Assembly (NCBI GenBank): GCA_947624855.1
Contig: CANQMC010000003.1
Span: forward strand, 1 to 28,140
DNA length: 28,140 bases
Reading direction: 5' to 3'
From: an uncultured Bacilli bacterium
GTDB lineage: Bacteria; Bacillota_I; Bacilli_A; RF39; UBA660
Shown in pieces: positions 1-7,196 of this stretch (position 1 is the stretch's first letter; each line of letters opens with the position of its first letter). A program made the translations under genes and the position numbers. The notes beneath the pieces are model-generated. The model saw nothing but the letters and a program-made list of their open reading frames with translations, was not told the DNA's origin and did no database searches.

Positions 1-25
1 ACCACCTTATTATGTACATATTATA
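1..25 (-). promoter_or_regulatory. Possible divergent promoter and SD of a gene left of the window
   Basis: On the minus strand a TATAAT box (plus positions 20-25) is followed, at the very edge of the window, by AAGGTGGT (plus 1-8), which reads as a Shine-Dalgarno site. The gap between box and SD is short, as at several promoters in this window. I see no convincing -35 box. The inference is that a divergently transcribed gene starts just outside the window. Confidence 0.35.
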
Positions 26-91
26 TCAAAATTCTTTGCGAAGAAATTTATTTTATTTTTTACTCTTTTTAGCTGATGTTTAAATAAAAAC

Positions 92-120
92 TTGACAATT
101 AATAAAATTATTATTATAAT
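92..120 (+). promoter_or_regulatory. Consensus sigma-A promoter of the ATPase/TOPRIM operon
   Basis: TTGACA (92-97), a 17-base spacer and TATAAT (115-120) match the housekeeping consensus at all twelve positions. The expected start is near 127, leaving a leader of about 77 nt before the ATPase gene. Confidence 0.75.
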
Positions 121-133
121 ATATGTAAAATAT

Positions 134-166
134 TTACATTAAATTTATTTTTAATGTAATTTTTTT
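134..166 (+). terminator. Intrinsic terminator-like hairpin in the leader of the ATPase operon
   Basis: TTACATTAAA (134-143) and TTTAATGTAA (150-159) form a perfect 10-bp stem with a 6-base loop, followed by seven T (160-166). It lies between the consensus promoter and the start codon at 204, so it would stop transcripts from that promoter unless they read through. It could act as an attenuator. Alternatively the operon could start from the TATAAT at 178-183, which has no good -35 box. Confidence 0.55.
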
Positions 167-203
167 CCTTTTTATGATATAATATATAATAGAGGTGATA
201 ATT

Positions 204-1355
204 ATGTTAATTGGGATAACTTTAAAGGAATATACTACTTTTATAAAAGAAACAACATTTGATTTTAAAGCAACTAATTATAAAATTTTACAAGATACTA
301 ATGTATATAATAAAGTATTAAAAGGCGCTTTGTTTGTGGGAGAAAATGCATCAGGTAAAACTCAAGTTTTAAAAGCAATTAAGTTTTTAATGGATTTATT
401 GTTTGGTGATAAAGAAATTAATTATATTCGAATGAAATCTATGTATACAAAAGGAGCAACTTTTAGTTTAAGTTATAATTTTTTAATAGATGATCATGAT
501 ATTAAATATGATTTAAAATTTTTAGAAAATGATATTTCTTCTGAAAAATTGTATTTAGATGATAAATTAATGTTAGAAAGAATAGAAGATAAAGGAAGAG
601 TTTATTTTGCTGAAGAAAGGAATGTAATAGTAAACAAACACATTTCTTTACTTAAACAAGAATATTATAAAACAAGATTGGATAATAATATTATTTTAAA
701 TAAATGGCTTTCTTTTTTGAGAAATTCTGTATATATTAATTGTTTAGATAAAGAAATAGTATATTATAATGCTTTAAATATTAATGATGTTTTACTTACT
801 GATTATATAAAAGAACATGGATCAAAAACGATTAATGATTTTGTTAATAAACTGGGATATAATAGTGAAATTCATTTAGATTCAAATTTTATTAATGAAG
901 ATAAATCAATTAAAATAAATACTTCTGAAGAAGTTATTGCAATTAGAAAAAAAGGTACTAATGTTTATTTACCTCTTGATTTAGAATCAGCTGGTAATAA
1001 AGTTTTTGTTAATCTTTTGTTACCTATTATACATTGCTCTAAAAATGAAGGAATGTTAATAATTGATGAATTTAGCAGTGGACTTCATAATGAATTAGAA
1101 GAGAGTTTAATAAAATTTTTCTTTAATAATTCAAAAGGATCACAGTTATTCTTTGCTTCACATTCAACGAATATTTTAGATAATTTTATACTTAGACCTG
1201 ACCAAATATATTCTTTTAGTTTTGATGCGAAAAAGGGAACTATTATTAAAAGATTTTCAGAAGAAAATCCTAGGGAATCTCAAAATTTAGAAAAAATGTA
1301 TTTGAATGGAGTATTTAATGGACTTCCAAATTACAATAAAAAATTTAAGTTTTAA
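204..1355 (+). CDS. AAA/ABC-type ATPase, AbiLi/RloA-like defence component
   Basis: A 383-residue ATPase of the AAA_15/AAA_21 type. Walker A is GENASGKT at residues 46-53. Walker B is the hydrophobic stretch MLIIDE ending at D288-E289, followed directly by FSSGLH, and a switch histidine lies in FASHSTN (H320). This is the single-domain SMC/ABC-like layout of stand-alone defence ATPases. The start is ATG 204, because AGAGGTG at 191-197 is a well-placed SD; the GTG at 195 lies inside that SD. The 3' end overlaps the next gene by 38 bases, so the two are translationally linked. With a RloB-like TOPRIM partner it most resembles the AbiL pair (AbiLi/AbiLii) or RloA-RloB; PARIS (AriA-AriB) is a related arrangement. 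ATPase identity is secure; the defence role is inferred from the pairing. Confidence 0.75.
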   Translation: MLIGITLKEYTTFIKETTFDFKATNYKILQDTNVYNKVLKGALFVGENASGKTQVLKAIKFLMDLLFGDKEINYIRMKSMYTKGATFSLSYNFLIDDHDIKYDLKFLENDISSEKLYLDDKLMLERIEDKGRVYFAEERNVIVNKHISLLKQEYYKTRLDNNIILNKWLSFLRNSVYINCLDKEIVYYNALNINDVLLTDYIKEHGSKTINDFVNKLGYNSEIHLDSNFINEDKSIKINTSEEVIAIRKKGTNVYLPLDLESAGNKVFVNLLLPIIHCSKNEGMLIIDEFSSGLHNELEESLIKFFFNNSKGSQLFFASHSTNILDNFILRPDQIYSFSFDAKKGTIIKRFSEENPRESQNLEKMYLNGVFNGLPNYNKKFKF

Positions 1356-2094
1356 TAAAGATAAAAATATTGGGAAAATAATAGTTTTGGTTGAAGGCGA
1401 AGATGAAATTAAATTATTAAAACAAATTTTTGGTAAAATAATGGATTATGATTATTCAATTATAAAAAAGGGTGGGATTATTGAAGGATTATATAAAAGC
1501 AAAAAAAATAAAAATTCTCATGTTTTAATTGCTAAAACAAATAGTTCTAATATAAAATCTGTTTTAGATTTAAATAATTATAAAGATAATATAGCTATTT
1601 CTTTAATGCAAGAATATGGCGAAAGTATAGCGAATAAAAGAATTTATTTTATTTGGGATAGAGATTATGAATCTAATAAAGGTTGTTCTTTAGCTTTGAA
1701 TACTTTTGGTAATTCTTTGGATAATGATTATGAAATGAATGGTTTATTATTAATTAGTTATCCTTGTCTTGAAGTATATGAAATTTCTAATTTTGAAAAA
1801 AATTTATTTAAAAAAGAATTTAAAAATTCATTAGAAACTAAAAAGTATAAAAAAAGTTGTAGATGGAATATAAATAGAATTGATGAAAATACTTTGTTAT
1901 TAGCAGCTTTTAATACAATTAAAGGTATTAATAATTTTAATATATATAATTTGGATATTGATAATTTTAAAGAAACTAATATTAAAATTTTTAATAAAGA
2001 AGAAGATTATTATAAAAATTATAAAACTTGGAAAGCTTTATCTTTAATTAGTATAATGTTATTACAATTAGATATAATTACAATAAAAAAATAA
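1318..2094 (+). CDS. RloB/AbiLii-like TOPRIM-fold protein, partner of the ATPase
   Basis: A 258-residue protein with TOPRIM hallmarks: the glutamate in VLVEGEDE (E26) on the first strand, and a DxD pair in FIWDRDYES (D114, D116). Further on, SYPCLEVYEISNF (residues 147-159) matches the form of the RloB-family block NPCFExW....F, which is why I prefer RloB/AbiLii over the DUF4435 AriB family. Such proteins are thought to be the nuclease effectors of ATPase/TOPRIM abortive-infection systems. ATG 1318 is chosen because GGAG (1308-1311) sits six bases upstream; an ATG at 1306 would add four residues but lacks an SD. It overlaps the ATPase gene. No terminator follows before the repeat array. It is rich in Lys, Asn and Ile like its neighbours, with no compositional sign of recent transfer. 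Confidence 0.65.
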   Translation: MDFQITIKNLSFNKDKNIGKIIVLVEGEDEIKLLKQIFGKIMDYDYSIIKKGGIIEGLYKSKKNKNSHVLIAKTNSSNIKSVLDLNNYKDNIAISLMQEYGESIANKRIYFIWDRDYESNKGCSLALNTFGNSLDNDYEMNGLLLISYPCLEVYEISNFEKNLFKKEFKNSLETKKYKKSCRWNINRIDENTLLLAAFNTIKGINNFNIYNLDIDNFKETNIKIFNKEEDYYKNYKTWKALSLISIMLLQLDIITIKK

Positions 2095-2097
2095 AAC

Positions 2098-2208
2098 GGC
2101 TAATTTGGAATTTATTCCAGATTTGCCAATTTCTGGCTAATTTGGAGTTCAATCCAGATTTGCCAATTTCTGACTAATTTGGAGTTAACTCCAGATTTGA
2201 CAAAAAAT
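2098..2208 (+). repeat. Three tandem 37-bp hairpin repeats
   Basis: Units are 2098-2134, 2135-2171 and 2172-2208. The first 30 bases of each form an imperfect palindrome with 14-15 base arms: GGCTAATTTGGAAT then ATTCCAGATTTGCC in unit 1. A spacer near AATTTCT separates the units. The arms change together: GGAAT/ATTCC in unit 1 becomes GGAGT/ACTCC in unit 3, whose core GGAGTTAACTCC is a perfect palindrome. No T-run follows, so these are not intrinsic terminators. The array ends in the -35 box of the next gene and may be an operator. Confidence 0.8.
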
Positions 2209-2224
2209 AAAATTATGTTATTAT
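2197..2224 (+). promoter_or_regulatory. Promoter of the AAA_14 ATPase gene
   Basis: TTGACA (2197-2202), a 16-base spacer and TATTAT (2219-2224). The -35 box lies inside the third 37-bp repeat, where TTGCCA of units 1 and 2 has become TTGACA. The SD (GGTGAT, from 2231) begins six bases after the -10 box, so the leader is very short. Confidence 0.6.
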
Positions 2225-2240
2225 TTAAATGGTGATATAA

Positions 2241-3440
2241 ATGAAATACGGAAGAAATATTAAAGATACTTTTTTAGAATATAATAAAATGTTTAAAGCA
2301 GTATTGTTAACAGGACCTAGGCAAGTTGGTAAAACTACTTTTTTGTTAACAATTAAAGAAAAAGAAAGAAAATATGTTACTTTAGATGATTTAGAAATTA
2401 GAAATTTAGCAAATAATAATCCAGAAAAATTTTTTGATATTTATACCCCTCCGATTATTATCGATGAAATACAATATGCTCCAGGTTTATTATTTTATAT
2501 TAAAATAATTTGTGATAATACTAATAAAACAGGTTTGTTTTGGATTACAGGTTCACAAAAAATTGAGTTAATGCGAGGAATAAGTGAGACTCTTGCTGGT
2601 AGAATGGGTGTTTTAGAAATGAATTCTTTTTCTTACCGAGAGCTTATAAAATCTAAATATTTACCATTTTCTTTAGATGATTTAACTATAAAAGAATTTA
2701 TTTCAAAAGATAAAATATTAAAAAACATTTTAAATGGTGGAATGCCAGGTTTTGTACTTAATGATGTGAAAAGAGAATTTTATTTTAAAAGTTATATTAA
2801 TCTTTATTTGGAAAGAGATATAAGAGAAATTAAAAGAATAGATGATTTAAATGCTTTTTATACTTTTTTAGTTTCTATGGCTTCAAGAGCAAGTCAAATT
2901 CTTAATTATAGTGCAGTAGCTAAAGATTGTGGTAAAGATTTAAAAACAATTAAATCTTGGGTTAGTGTATTAGAGGTTACAGGTATTATAAAATTATTAT
3001 ATCCACTTAGAAAAGAGGAATTAAAAAGAACAACTAGCACACCGAAAGTTATTTTTATGGATAGTGGTATTTGTTCTTATTTATGCGGGATAAATACTTT
3101 AAAAGCTTTAGAAAATTATACTAATTTAGGCTTTTTATATGAAAATTATATTATATCAGAGTTAATTAAAATTAATGATAATTATAGTTTAAATAATTAT
3201 TTTATGTTTTATAGAGATAAAGATGGTAATGAAATAGATATTGTAATTAGGGATTTTGATAATGTTTATCATCCGTATGAGATAAAATTTAAAAGTAATG
3301 CTGATGTTAGTATGATAAGTTCATTTAAAAAATTAAATAGTTTAAATGTAGGAAATGGTGGAATTATTTGTAATAGTAATAAATTAGAAAATTTAACTGC
3401 TAAAAATCAAATTATTCCTATTAGTAGTATTATTGGTTAA
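2241..3440 (+). CDS. AAA_14 / DUF4143 family ATPase
   Basis: A 399-residue protein of the common bacterial and archaeal AAA_14-DUF4143 family, whose cellular role is poorly known. Walker A is GPRQVGKTT (residues 25-33) and Walker B is IIIDE (D75, E76), followed by QYAPG. TGSQ after the next strand is the usual sensor-like segment. The C-terminal DUF4143 part ends in a PD-(D/E)XK-like pattern: E331-I-D333 within GNEIDIVI, then E347-I-K349 in YEIKFK, so it may carry a nuclease-like fold. The start at ATG 2241 follows GGTGAT. It has its own promoter and a terminator at 3443, so it is monocistronic. Family membership is clear; a defence or DNA-transaction role would be speculation. Confidence 0.85.
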   Translation: MKYGRNIKDTFLEYNKMFKAVLLTGPRQVGKTTFLLTIKEKERKYVTLDDLEIRNLANNNPEKFFDIYTPPIIIDEIQYAPGLLFYIKIICDNTNKTGLFWITGSQKIELMRGISETLAGRMGVLEMNSFSYRELIKSKYLPFSLDDLTIKEFISKDKILKNILNGGMPGFVLNDVKREFYFKSYINLYLERDIREIKRIDDLNAFYTFLVSMASRASQILNYSAVAKDCGKDLKTIKSWVSVLEVTGIIKLLYPLRKEELKRTTSTPKVIFMDSGICSYLCGINTLKALENYTNLGFLYENYIISELIKINDNYSLNNYFMFYRDKDGNEIDIVIRDFDNVYHPYEIKFKSNADVSMISSFKKLNSLNVGNGGIICNSNKLENLTAKNQIIPISSIIG

Positions 3441-3442
3441 TT

Positions 3443-3493
3443 AAAGAGTTATGTAAATATTTTTTATTTCCTTCATTGCACAGCTCTTTTTTT
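3443..3493 (+). terminator. Intrinsic terminator after the AAA_14 gene
   Basis: AAAGAGTTATGTAA (3443-3456) pairs with TTGCACAGCTCTTT (3476-3489), giving 14 positions with two G-U pairs and one mismatch. The loop is 19 bases and the T-run is at 3487-3493. Confidence 0.6.
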
Positions 3494-3504
3494 AGTGTTA
3501 TAAT
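3476..3504 (+). promoter_or_regulatory. Promoter of the DUF11 surface protein gene
   Basis: TTGCAC (3476-3481), 17 bases, then TATAAT (3499-3504). The -35 box is weak and lies inside the 3' arm of the preceding terminator. AGGAG at 3515-3519 is the SD, only ten bases after the -10 box. Confidence 0.45.
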
Positions 3505-3527
3505 TATATATAATAGGAGTGGGTTTA

Positions 3528-6500
3528 ATGACAAAGTTAAAAAAATTTATTATACCAATTGCTATTTTATTTATTGGCTTATTAGTTATTATATTTATAC
3601 CTAAAAGCCATGCTGATTATACTTATGAACATGGTTCAAAAACTCTTAGTTCATCTAAGCCAGATGGTAAATTAAGAGAAGATACTTTTGAATTATTTTT
3701 GAAAATAAATGGTTCTTTTTCTTTTAATCATGTAAAGTTTGATTTATATCTTAAAAATATGACGGTTGAAAGTGTTGAAGGTGTAAATGGTTTTAAAGTT
3801 ATTAATAGTTCAGGGCCTGAAGATTACCATGGTGAAAAAGAATATGATACTGTTTATCATTATGAAGTTTTATCTAATCGAGTTTATTCTGAAAATGACA
3901 TGACATCTTTTAGTGATGGAATTTCTTATGTTAGAGTAAAAGTAAAACAAATTAAGGCATCTGACTGTAAACATGATTTTGGTCCAACTGTTACAGATAA
4001 AATAGATACAAATGATGCTAATATAACTAAAGAAGCTTATAAAGATGATCAGAAAATAACTGGAATAAAAAGAGGTGAAGAATTTTATTATAAAATTGTA
4101 GTTAGTGGCAATAATAAAATAGAAACTGATGAGATAACAGTTACCGATACTATTCCTGAAAGTTTAGAGATATTAGATCATAATACTGAAGGTGTAACTT
4201 TTGAAGGTAATAAGGTTACTTGGAAAGTTGGTAAATTGAATTCTGGTGAACAGTCAAAAGAAATAAAAATTCGAGTTAAAGCTAAGGATAATATAAGTGG
4301 TAATATTGTTAATACTGCTAAATTAAAAATAAATGACAAAGAAAAGGAAGCTACAGCAACTGTTCAAGTTTTATATTCTAATATTCAAATTAAAAAAACT
4401 GCTAGTAAAAGTAAAGTTAACAATGGAGATGAGTTTTACTATGATTTAGTTATAACTAATAATGGTAATACAACAAGTGATGAAGTAACAGTTACCGATA
4501 CTTTAGATAATAATTTAGAATTTATTAGTTCTAATCCTAATTATAATAGTGTTTCTAGTAATGTTTATACTTATAAAATAGATGCTATAGAAAAAGGTAA
4601 ATCTAAAACTATTCGGGTTAATGTTAAAGTTAAAGATAATGTAAAAGTTGATAATGTGGTAAATACAGCAACTGCAACTGAAAAAGATAAAGATCCTGTT
4701 ACTGATACTGTTACTACACCTTTATTAAAACCGGTTTTAGAAATTGAAAAAGAAGCTAGTGTTAAAGAAGTTAAAAGAGGTAATACTTTTAAATATACAA
4801 TAACTGTTAAAAATACGGGTGAAGGTGCACTTAAAAATGTAAATGTAAGTGATACTATTAACAATAATTTTACAATTGTAGATGTTGTTGGAGGTACTAA
4901 TGAAGGTAATTTAGTTAAAGCTCATTATGATACTTTAGCAACGGGATCTGTTAAGAAAATAGAAGTAACAGTAAAAGCTAAATTAGATGCTACGTTAGGT
5001 GATGTTGTAAATACAGTAACAGCAACTAGTGATAATCATGATAGTGTTACTGATAATGTTACTGTAAAAATAGTTGATTCTAATTTAGTAATTAATAAAG
5101 TTGCTAGTAAAGATATTGTAAAACCTAACGAAATATTTACATATACAATAACTGTAAATAATACAGGGGATGCTGCCGCTAGTAATGTAGTTATAAGAGA
5201 TGTTATTGATAGTAATTTACAAATCGTGGATGCTGGTAAATTTACAAAAAATGGTAATACTTTAACTTATAAAGTTGCTAGTTTAGGTCAAGGTGAAAGT
5301 ATTAAATTAGAGGTTAAAGTAAAGGTTAAAAGTACAGCTGTGAATAATTTAGTTATTCCAAATACTGTTTATGTTAAAGAAGATAATAAAGATGAACAAA
5401 ATAAAAAGGTAGATGTAACTGTAAAAAGACCTATTTTAGAAATTAATAAAACAGCTTATAATGATAAAAATAAAAAAACAATTAAACCAGGAGAAGAATT
5501 TTATTATAAAATTGAAGTTAAAAATAAAGGTGAGATAGCTAGTGATAAAATAGTTATTAAAGATACTTTAAATGATTTACTTACAATTGTCGATAGTAAT
5601 GGAGCTCAAGTTTCAGGTCAAACAATAACTTTTGAGATACCTAGTTTAGGTGTTAATGAGGTTAAAACTTTTACAATTAAAGTTAAATTATCTATAAATG
5701 CTCCAGTTAATACTAGAATAGATAATATTGCTATATTAACCCATAATGATGAAAAATTACAAGATGATGATCCAATACTTGTAATTCCAGAAGATGTTTA
5801 TATATTAAAAGAAGCAGATAAAAAAGAAGTAATGGCAGGAGAAGAATTTACTTATACAATAACTATTGGTAATGCTTCTAATGATACTGTTAATAATTTA
5901 GTATTTTCTGATGATTTACCTGAATATTTAGAATATGTAAGAGCAATTAATGGGGATAATTTAAATGTAGAAGTTAATGATAATAAAATTACATGTAATA
6001 TAGCTAGTTTAAATTCGGAACAAGAAGTAAAAATATTTATAACTGTTAAAGTTAAAGAAGATGTACATTTAGGTACTAAAATAGAAAATGTTGGGATATT
6101 AAAATATGAAGATAAAACTTTAGAAAGTAAAGAAATTACTGAAGTAGTTGATACAGATGTAATTATTGAAAAAGTTTCTAGTGTTCAAGTAGCAGTTAAT
6201 AATGAAGAGTTTTATTATACAATTAATATTATCAACAGAGGGAAAGTAGATGCTAAAGATTTAGTAATTGAAGATGTTATTCCAGATAAATTAAAAATAT
6301 TAGAAACTAATGGAGGAATAGTTGAAGGTAATAAATTAACTTTTAAATTAGATTTATTAAAATCTTTAGAATCTAAAAGTTTTAAAATTAAAGTTAAAGT
6401 TATTAATGGTGTTCATGGTGAAAAAATATTAAATACAGCAATATTACATGAACCTGAAAAAGAAGATAAAGAAAGTACAGTTACGGTAGAAGTTTCAGAT

Positions 6501-6959
6501 ATTAAACTTAATATTAGTAAAAAAGCTAGTGTTATAGATGCTAAAGTTGGAGATACTTTTATTTATACAATAAATATTAAAAATGAAACAGGAGCTAATT
6601 TAAAAAATATAAAAATTAAAGATGTTATCCCTGGTAGTTTAGAAATATTAGAAGCAAATGGGGGAGTTATTAAAGGTAATACTATTAATTGGATAATAGA
6701 TATTGATGCTTATAAAGAAGTTAATTTAGATATAAAAGTTAAAGTTAAAGATAAAATTAAAGTTAAAAAAATAAATAATGTAGCTACTTTACAATATGAA
6801 GATAAAGAGTTAAAAAGTAATGAAGTAATAGTTAATTTAAAAATAGATAATCCACAGACAGGTAATTTTATTAATTATATAGGTATTGGCTTTGGAATTA
6901 TTATAAGTAGTTTAATTATTTATAAAGTTCGAAAAAATGGAAAATTTTATAAGATATAG
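3528..6959 (+). CDS. Cell-wall anchored surface protein with eight DUF11 repeats
   Basis: A 1143-residue exported protein. Residues 1-30 form a signal peptide (KLKKF, a long hydrophobic core, then SHA). Residues about 31-163 form an N-terminal domain I do not recognise. Eight DUF11-type immunoglobulin-like repeats of about 115-120 residues then begin near residues 164, 284, 402, 518, 635, 756, 874 and 992. Each opens with a strand like I.K.AS, followed by a (E/T)F.YTI.(V/I).N segment and V.DT(I/L) or V.DVI. The C-terminus is a sorting signal: NPQTG (residues 1108-1112), a hydrophobic span and a tail containing KVRKNGK. NPQTG fits the (S/N)PXTG class described for Clostridioides difficile sortase; no sortase gene is in the window. 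ATG 3528 is chosen because AGGAG lies eight bases upstream. Probable role: a stalk or adhesin projecting from the wall. Confidence 0.85.
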   Translation: MTKLKKFIIPIAILFIGLLVIIFIPKSHADYTYEHGSKTLSSSKPDGKLREDTFELFLKINGSFSFNHVKFDLYLKNMTVESVEGVNGFKVINSSGPEDYHGEKEYDTVYHYEVLSNRVYSENDMTSFSDGISYVRVKVKQIKASDCKHDFGPTVTDKIDTNDANITKEAYKDDQKITGIKRGEEFYYKIVVSGNNKIETDEITVTDTIPESLEILDHNTEGVTFEGNKVTWKVGKLNSGEQSKEIKIRVKAKDNISGNIVNTAKLKINDKEKEATATVQVLYSNIQIKKTASKSKVNNGDEFYYDLVITNNGNTTSDEVTVTDTLDNNLEFISSNPNYNSVSSNVYTYKIDAIEKGKSKTIRVNVKVKDNVKVDNVVNTATATEKDKDPVTDTVTTPLLKPVLEIEKEASVKEVKRGNTFKYTITVKNTGEGALKNVNVSDTINNNFTIVDVVGGTNEGNLVKAHYDTLATGSVKKIEVTVKAKLDATLGDVVNTVTATSDNHDSVTDNVTVKIVDSNLVINKVASKDIVKPNEIFTYTITVNNTGDAAASNVVIRDVIDSNLQIVDAGKFTKNGNTLTYKVASLGQGESIKLEVKVKVKSTAVNNLVIPNTVYVKEDNKDEQNKKVDVTVKRPILEINKTAYNDKNKKTIKPGEEFYYKIEVKNKGEIASDKIVIKDTLNDLLTIVDSNGAQVSGQTITFEIPSLGVNEVKTFTIKVKLSINAPVNTRIDNIAILTHNDEKLQDDDPILVIPEDVYILKEADKKEVMAGEEFTYTITIGNASNDTVNNLVFSDDLPEYLEYVRAINGDNLNVEVNDNKITCNIASLNSEQEVKIFITVKVKEDVHLGTKIENVGILKYEDKTLESKEITEVVDTDVIIEKVSSVQVAVNNEEFYYTINIINRGKVDAKDLVIEDVIPDKLKILETNGGIVEGNKLTFKLDLLKSLESKSFKIKVKVINGVHGEKILNTAILHEPEKEDKESTVTVEVSDIKLNISKKASVIDAKVGDTFIYTINIKNETGANLKNIKIKDVIPGSLEILEANGGVIKGNTINWIIDIDAYKEVNLDIKVKVKDKIKVKKINNVATLQYEDKELKSNEVIVNLKIDNPQTGNFINYIGIGFGIIISSLIIYKVRKNGKFYKI

Positions 6960-6968
6960 GTGAAGTAA

Positions 6969-7136
6969 ATGAAAGATATTGCAATTGGTTTAGTAATTAT
7001 AATTGTTTGTTTCTTAGTTATAGATTTTATATATACTGAGAAAAATGTATGTAATAAAGAAACTATAGAATATAAATGTGGTGTTTTAAAAAAACAATTT
7101 AATATTAATATTGATATTTTTGGGAGATATTGGTAA
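6969..7136 (+). CDS. Small 55-residue single-pass membrane protein
   Basis: ATG 6969 follows AGGTGA (from 6958), which overlaps the stop of the surface protein gene, so the two are probably co-translated. The product starts MKDIAIGLVIIIVCFLVIDF, one hydrophobic span at residues 4-21. A short polar tail follows with two cysteines (in NVCNK and YKCGV) and ends FGRYW. I recognise no family. The strong SD, tight spacing after the surface gene and plausible composition support a real gene. An accessory role for the surface protein is only a guess from position. Confidence 0.55.
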   Translation: MKDIAIGLVIIIVCFLVIDFIYTEKNVCNKETIEYKCGVLKKQFNINIDIFGRYW

Positions 7137-7196
7137 AGTATTGTTTTAGATTTAAAAATATGATATTATATTTAATATAAAGAGGGAGTAGGTAGT

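Noticed and set aside
28..62. Hairpin TTCTT-TGCG-AAGAA followed by a T-rich stretch, considered as a terminator
   Set aside because: The stem is only five pairs before a mismatch, the T-run is broken, and the flanking minus-strand -10 box and SD suggest divergent transcription rather than the end of a plus-strand gene.
4571..4864. Open frame of 97 codons on the minus strand
   Set aside because: It lies antisense to the DUF11 repeats, has low-complexity Leu/Ser/Thr/Val composition produced by the repeat codons, and has no SD.
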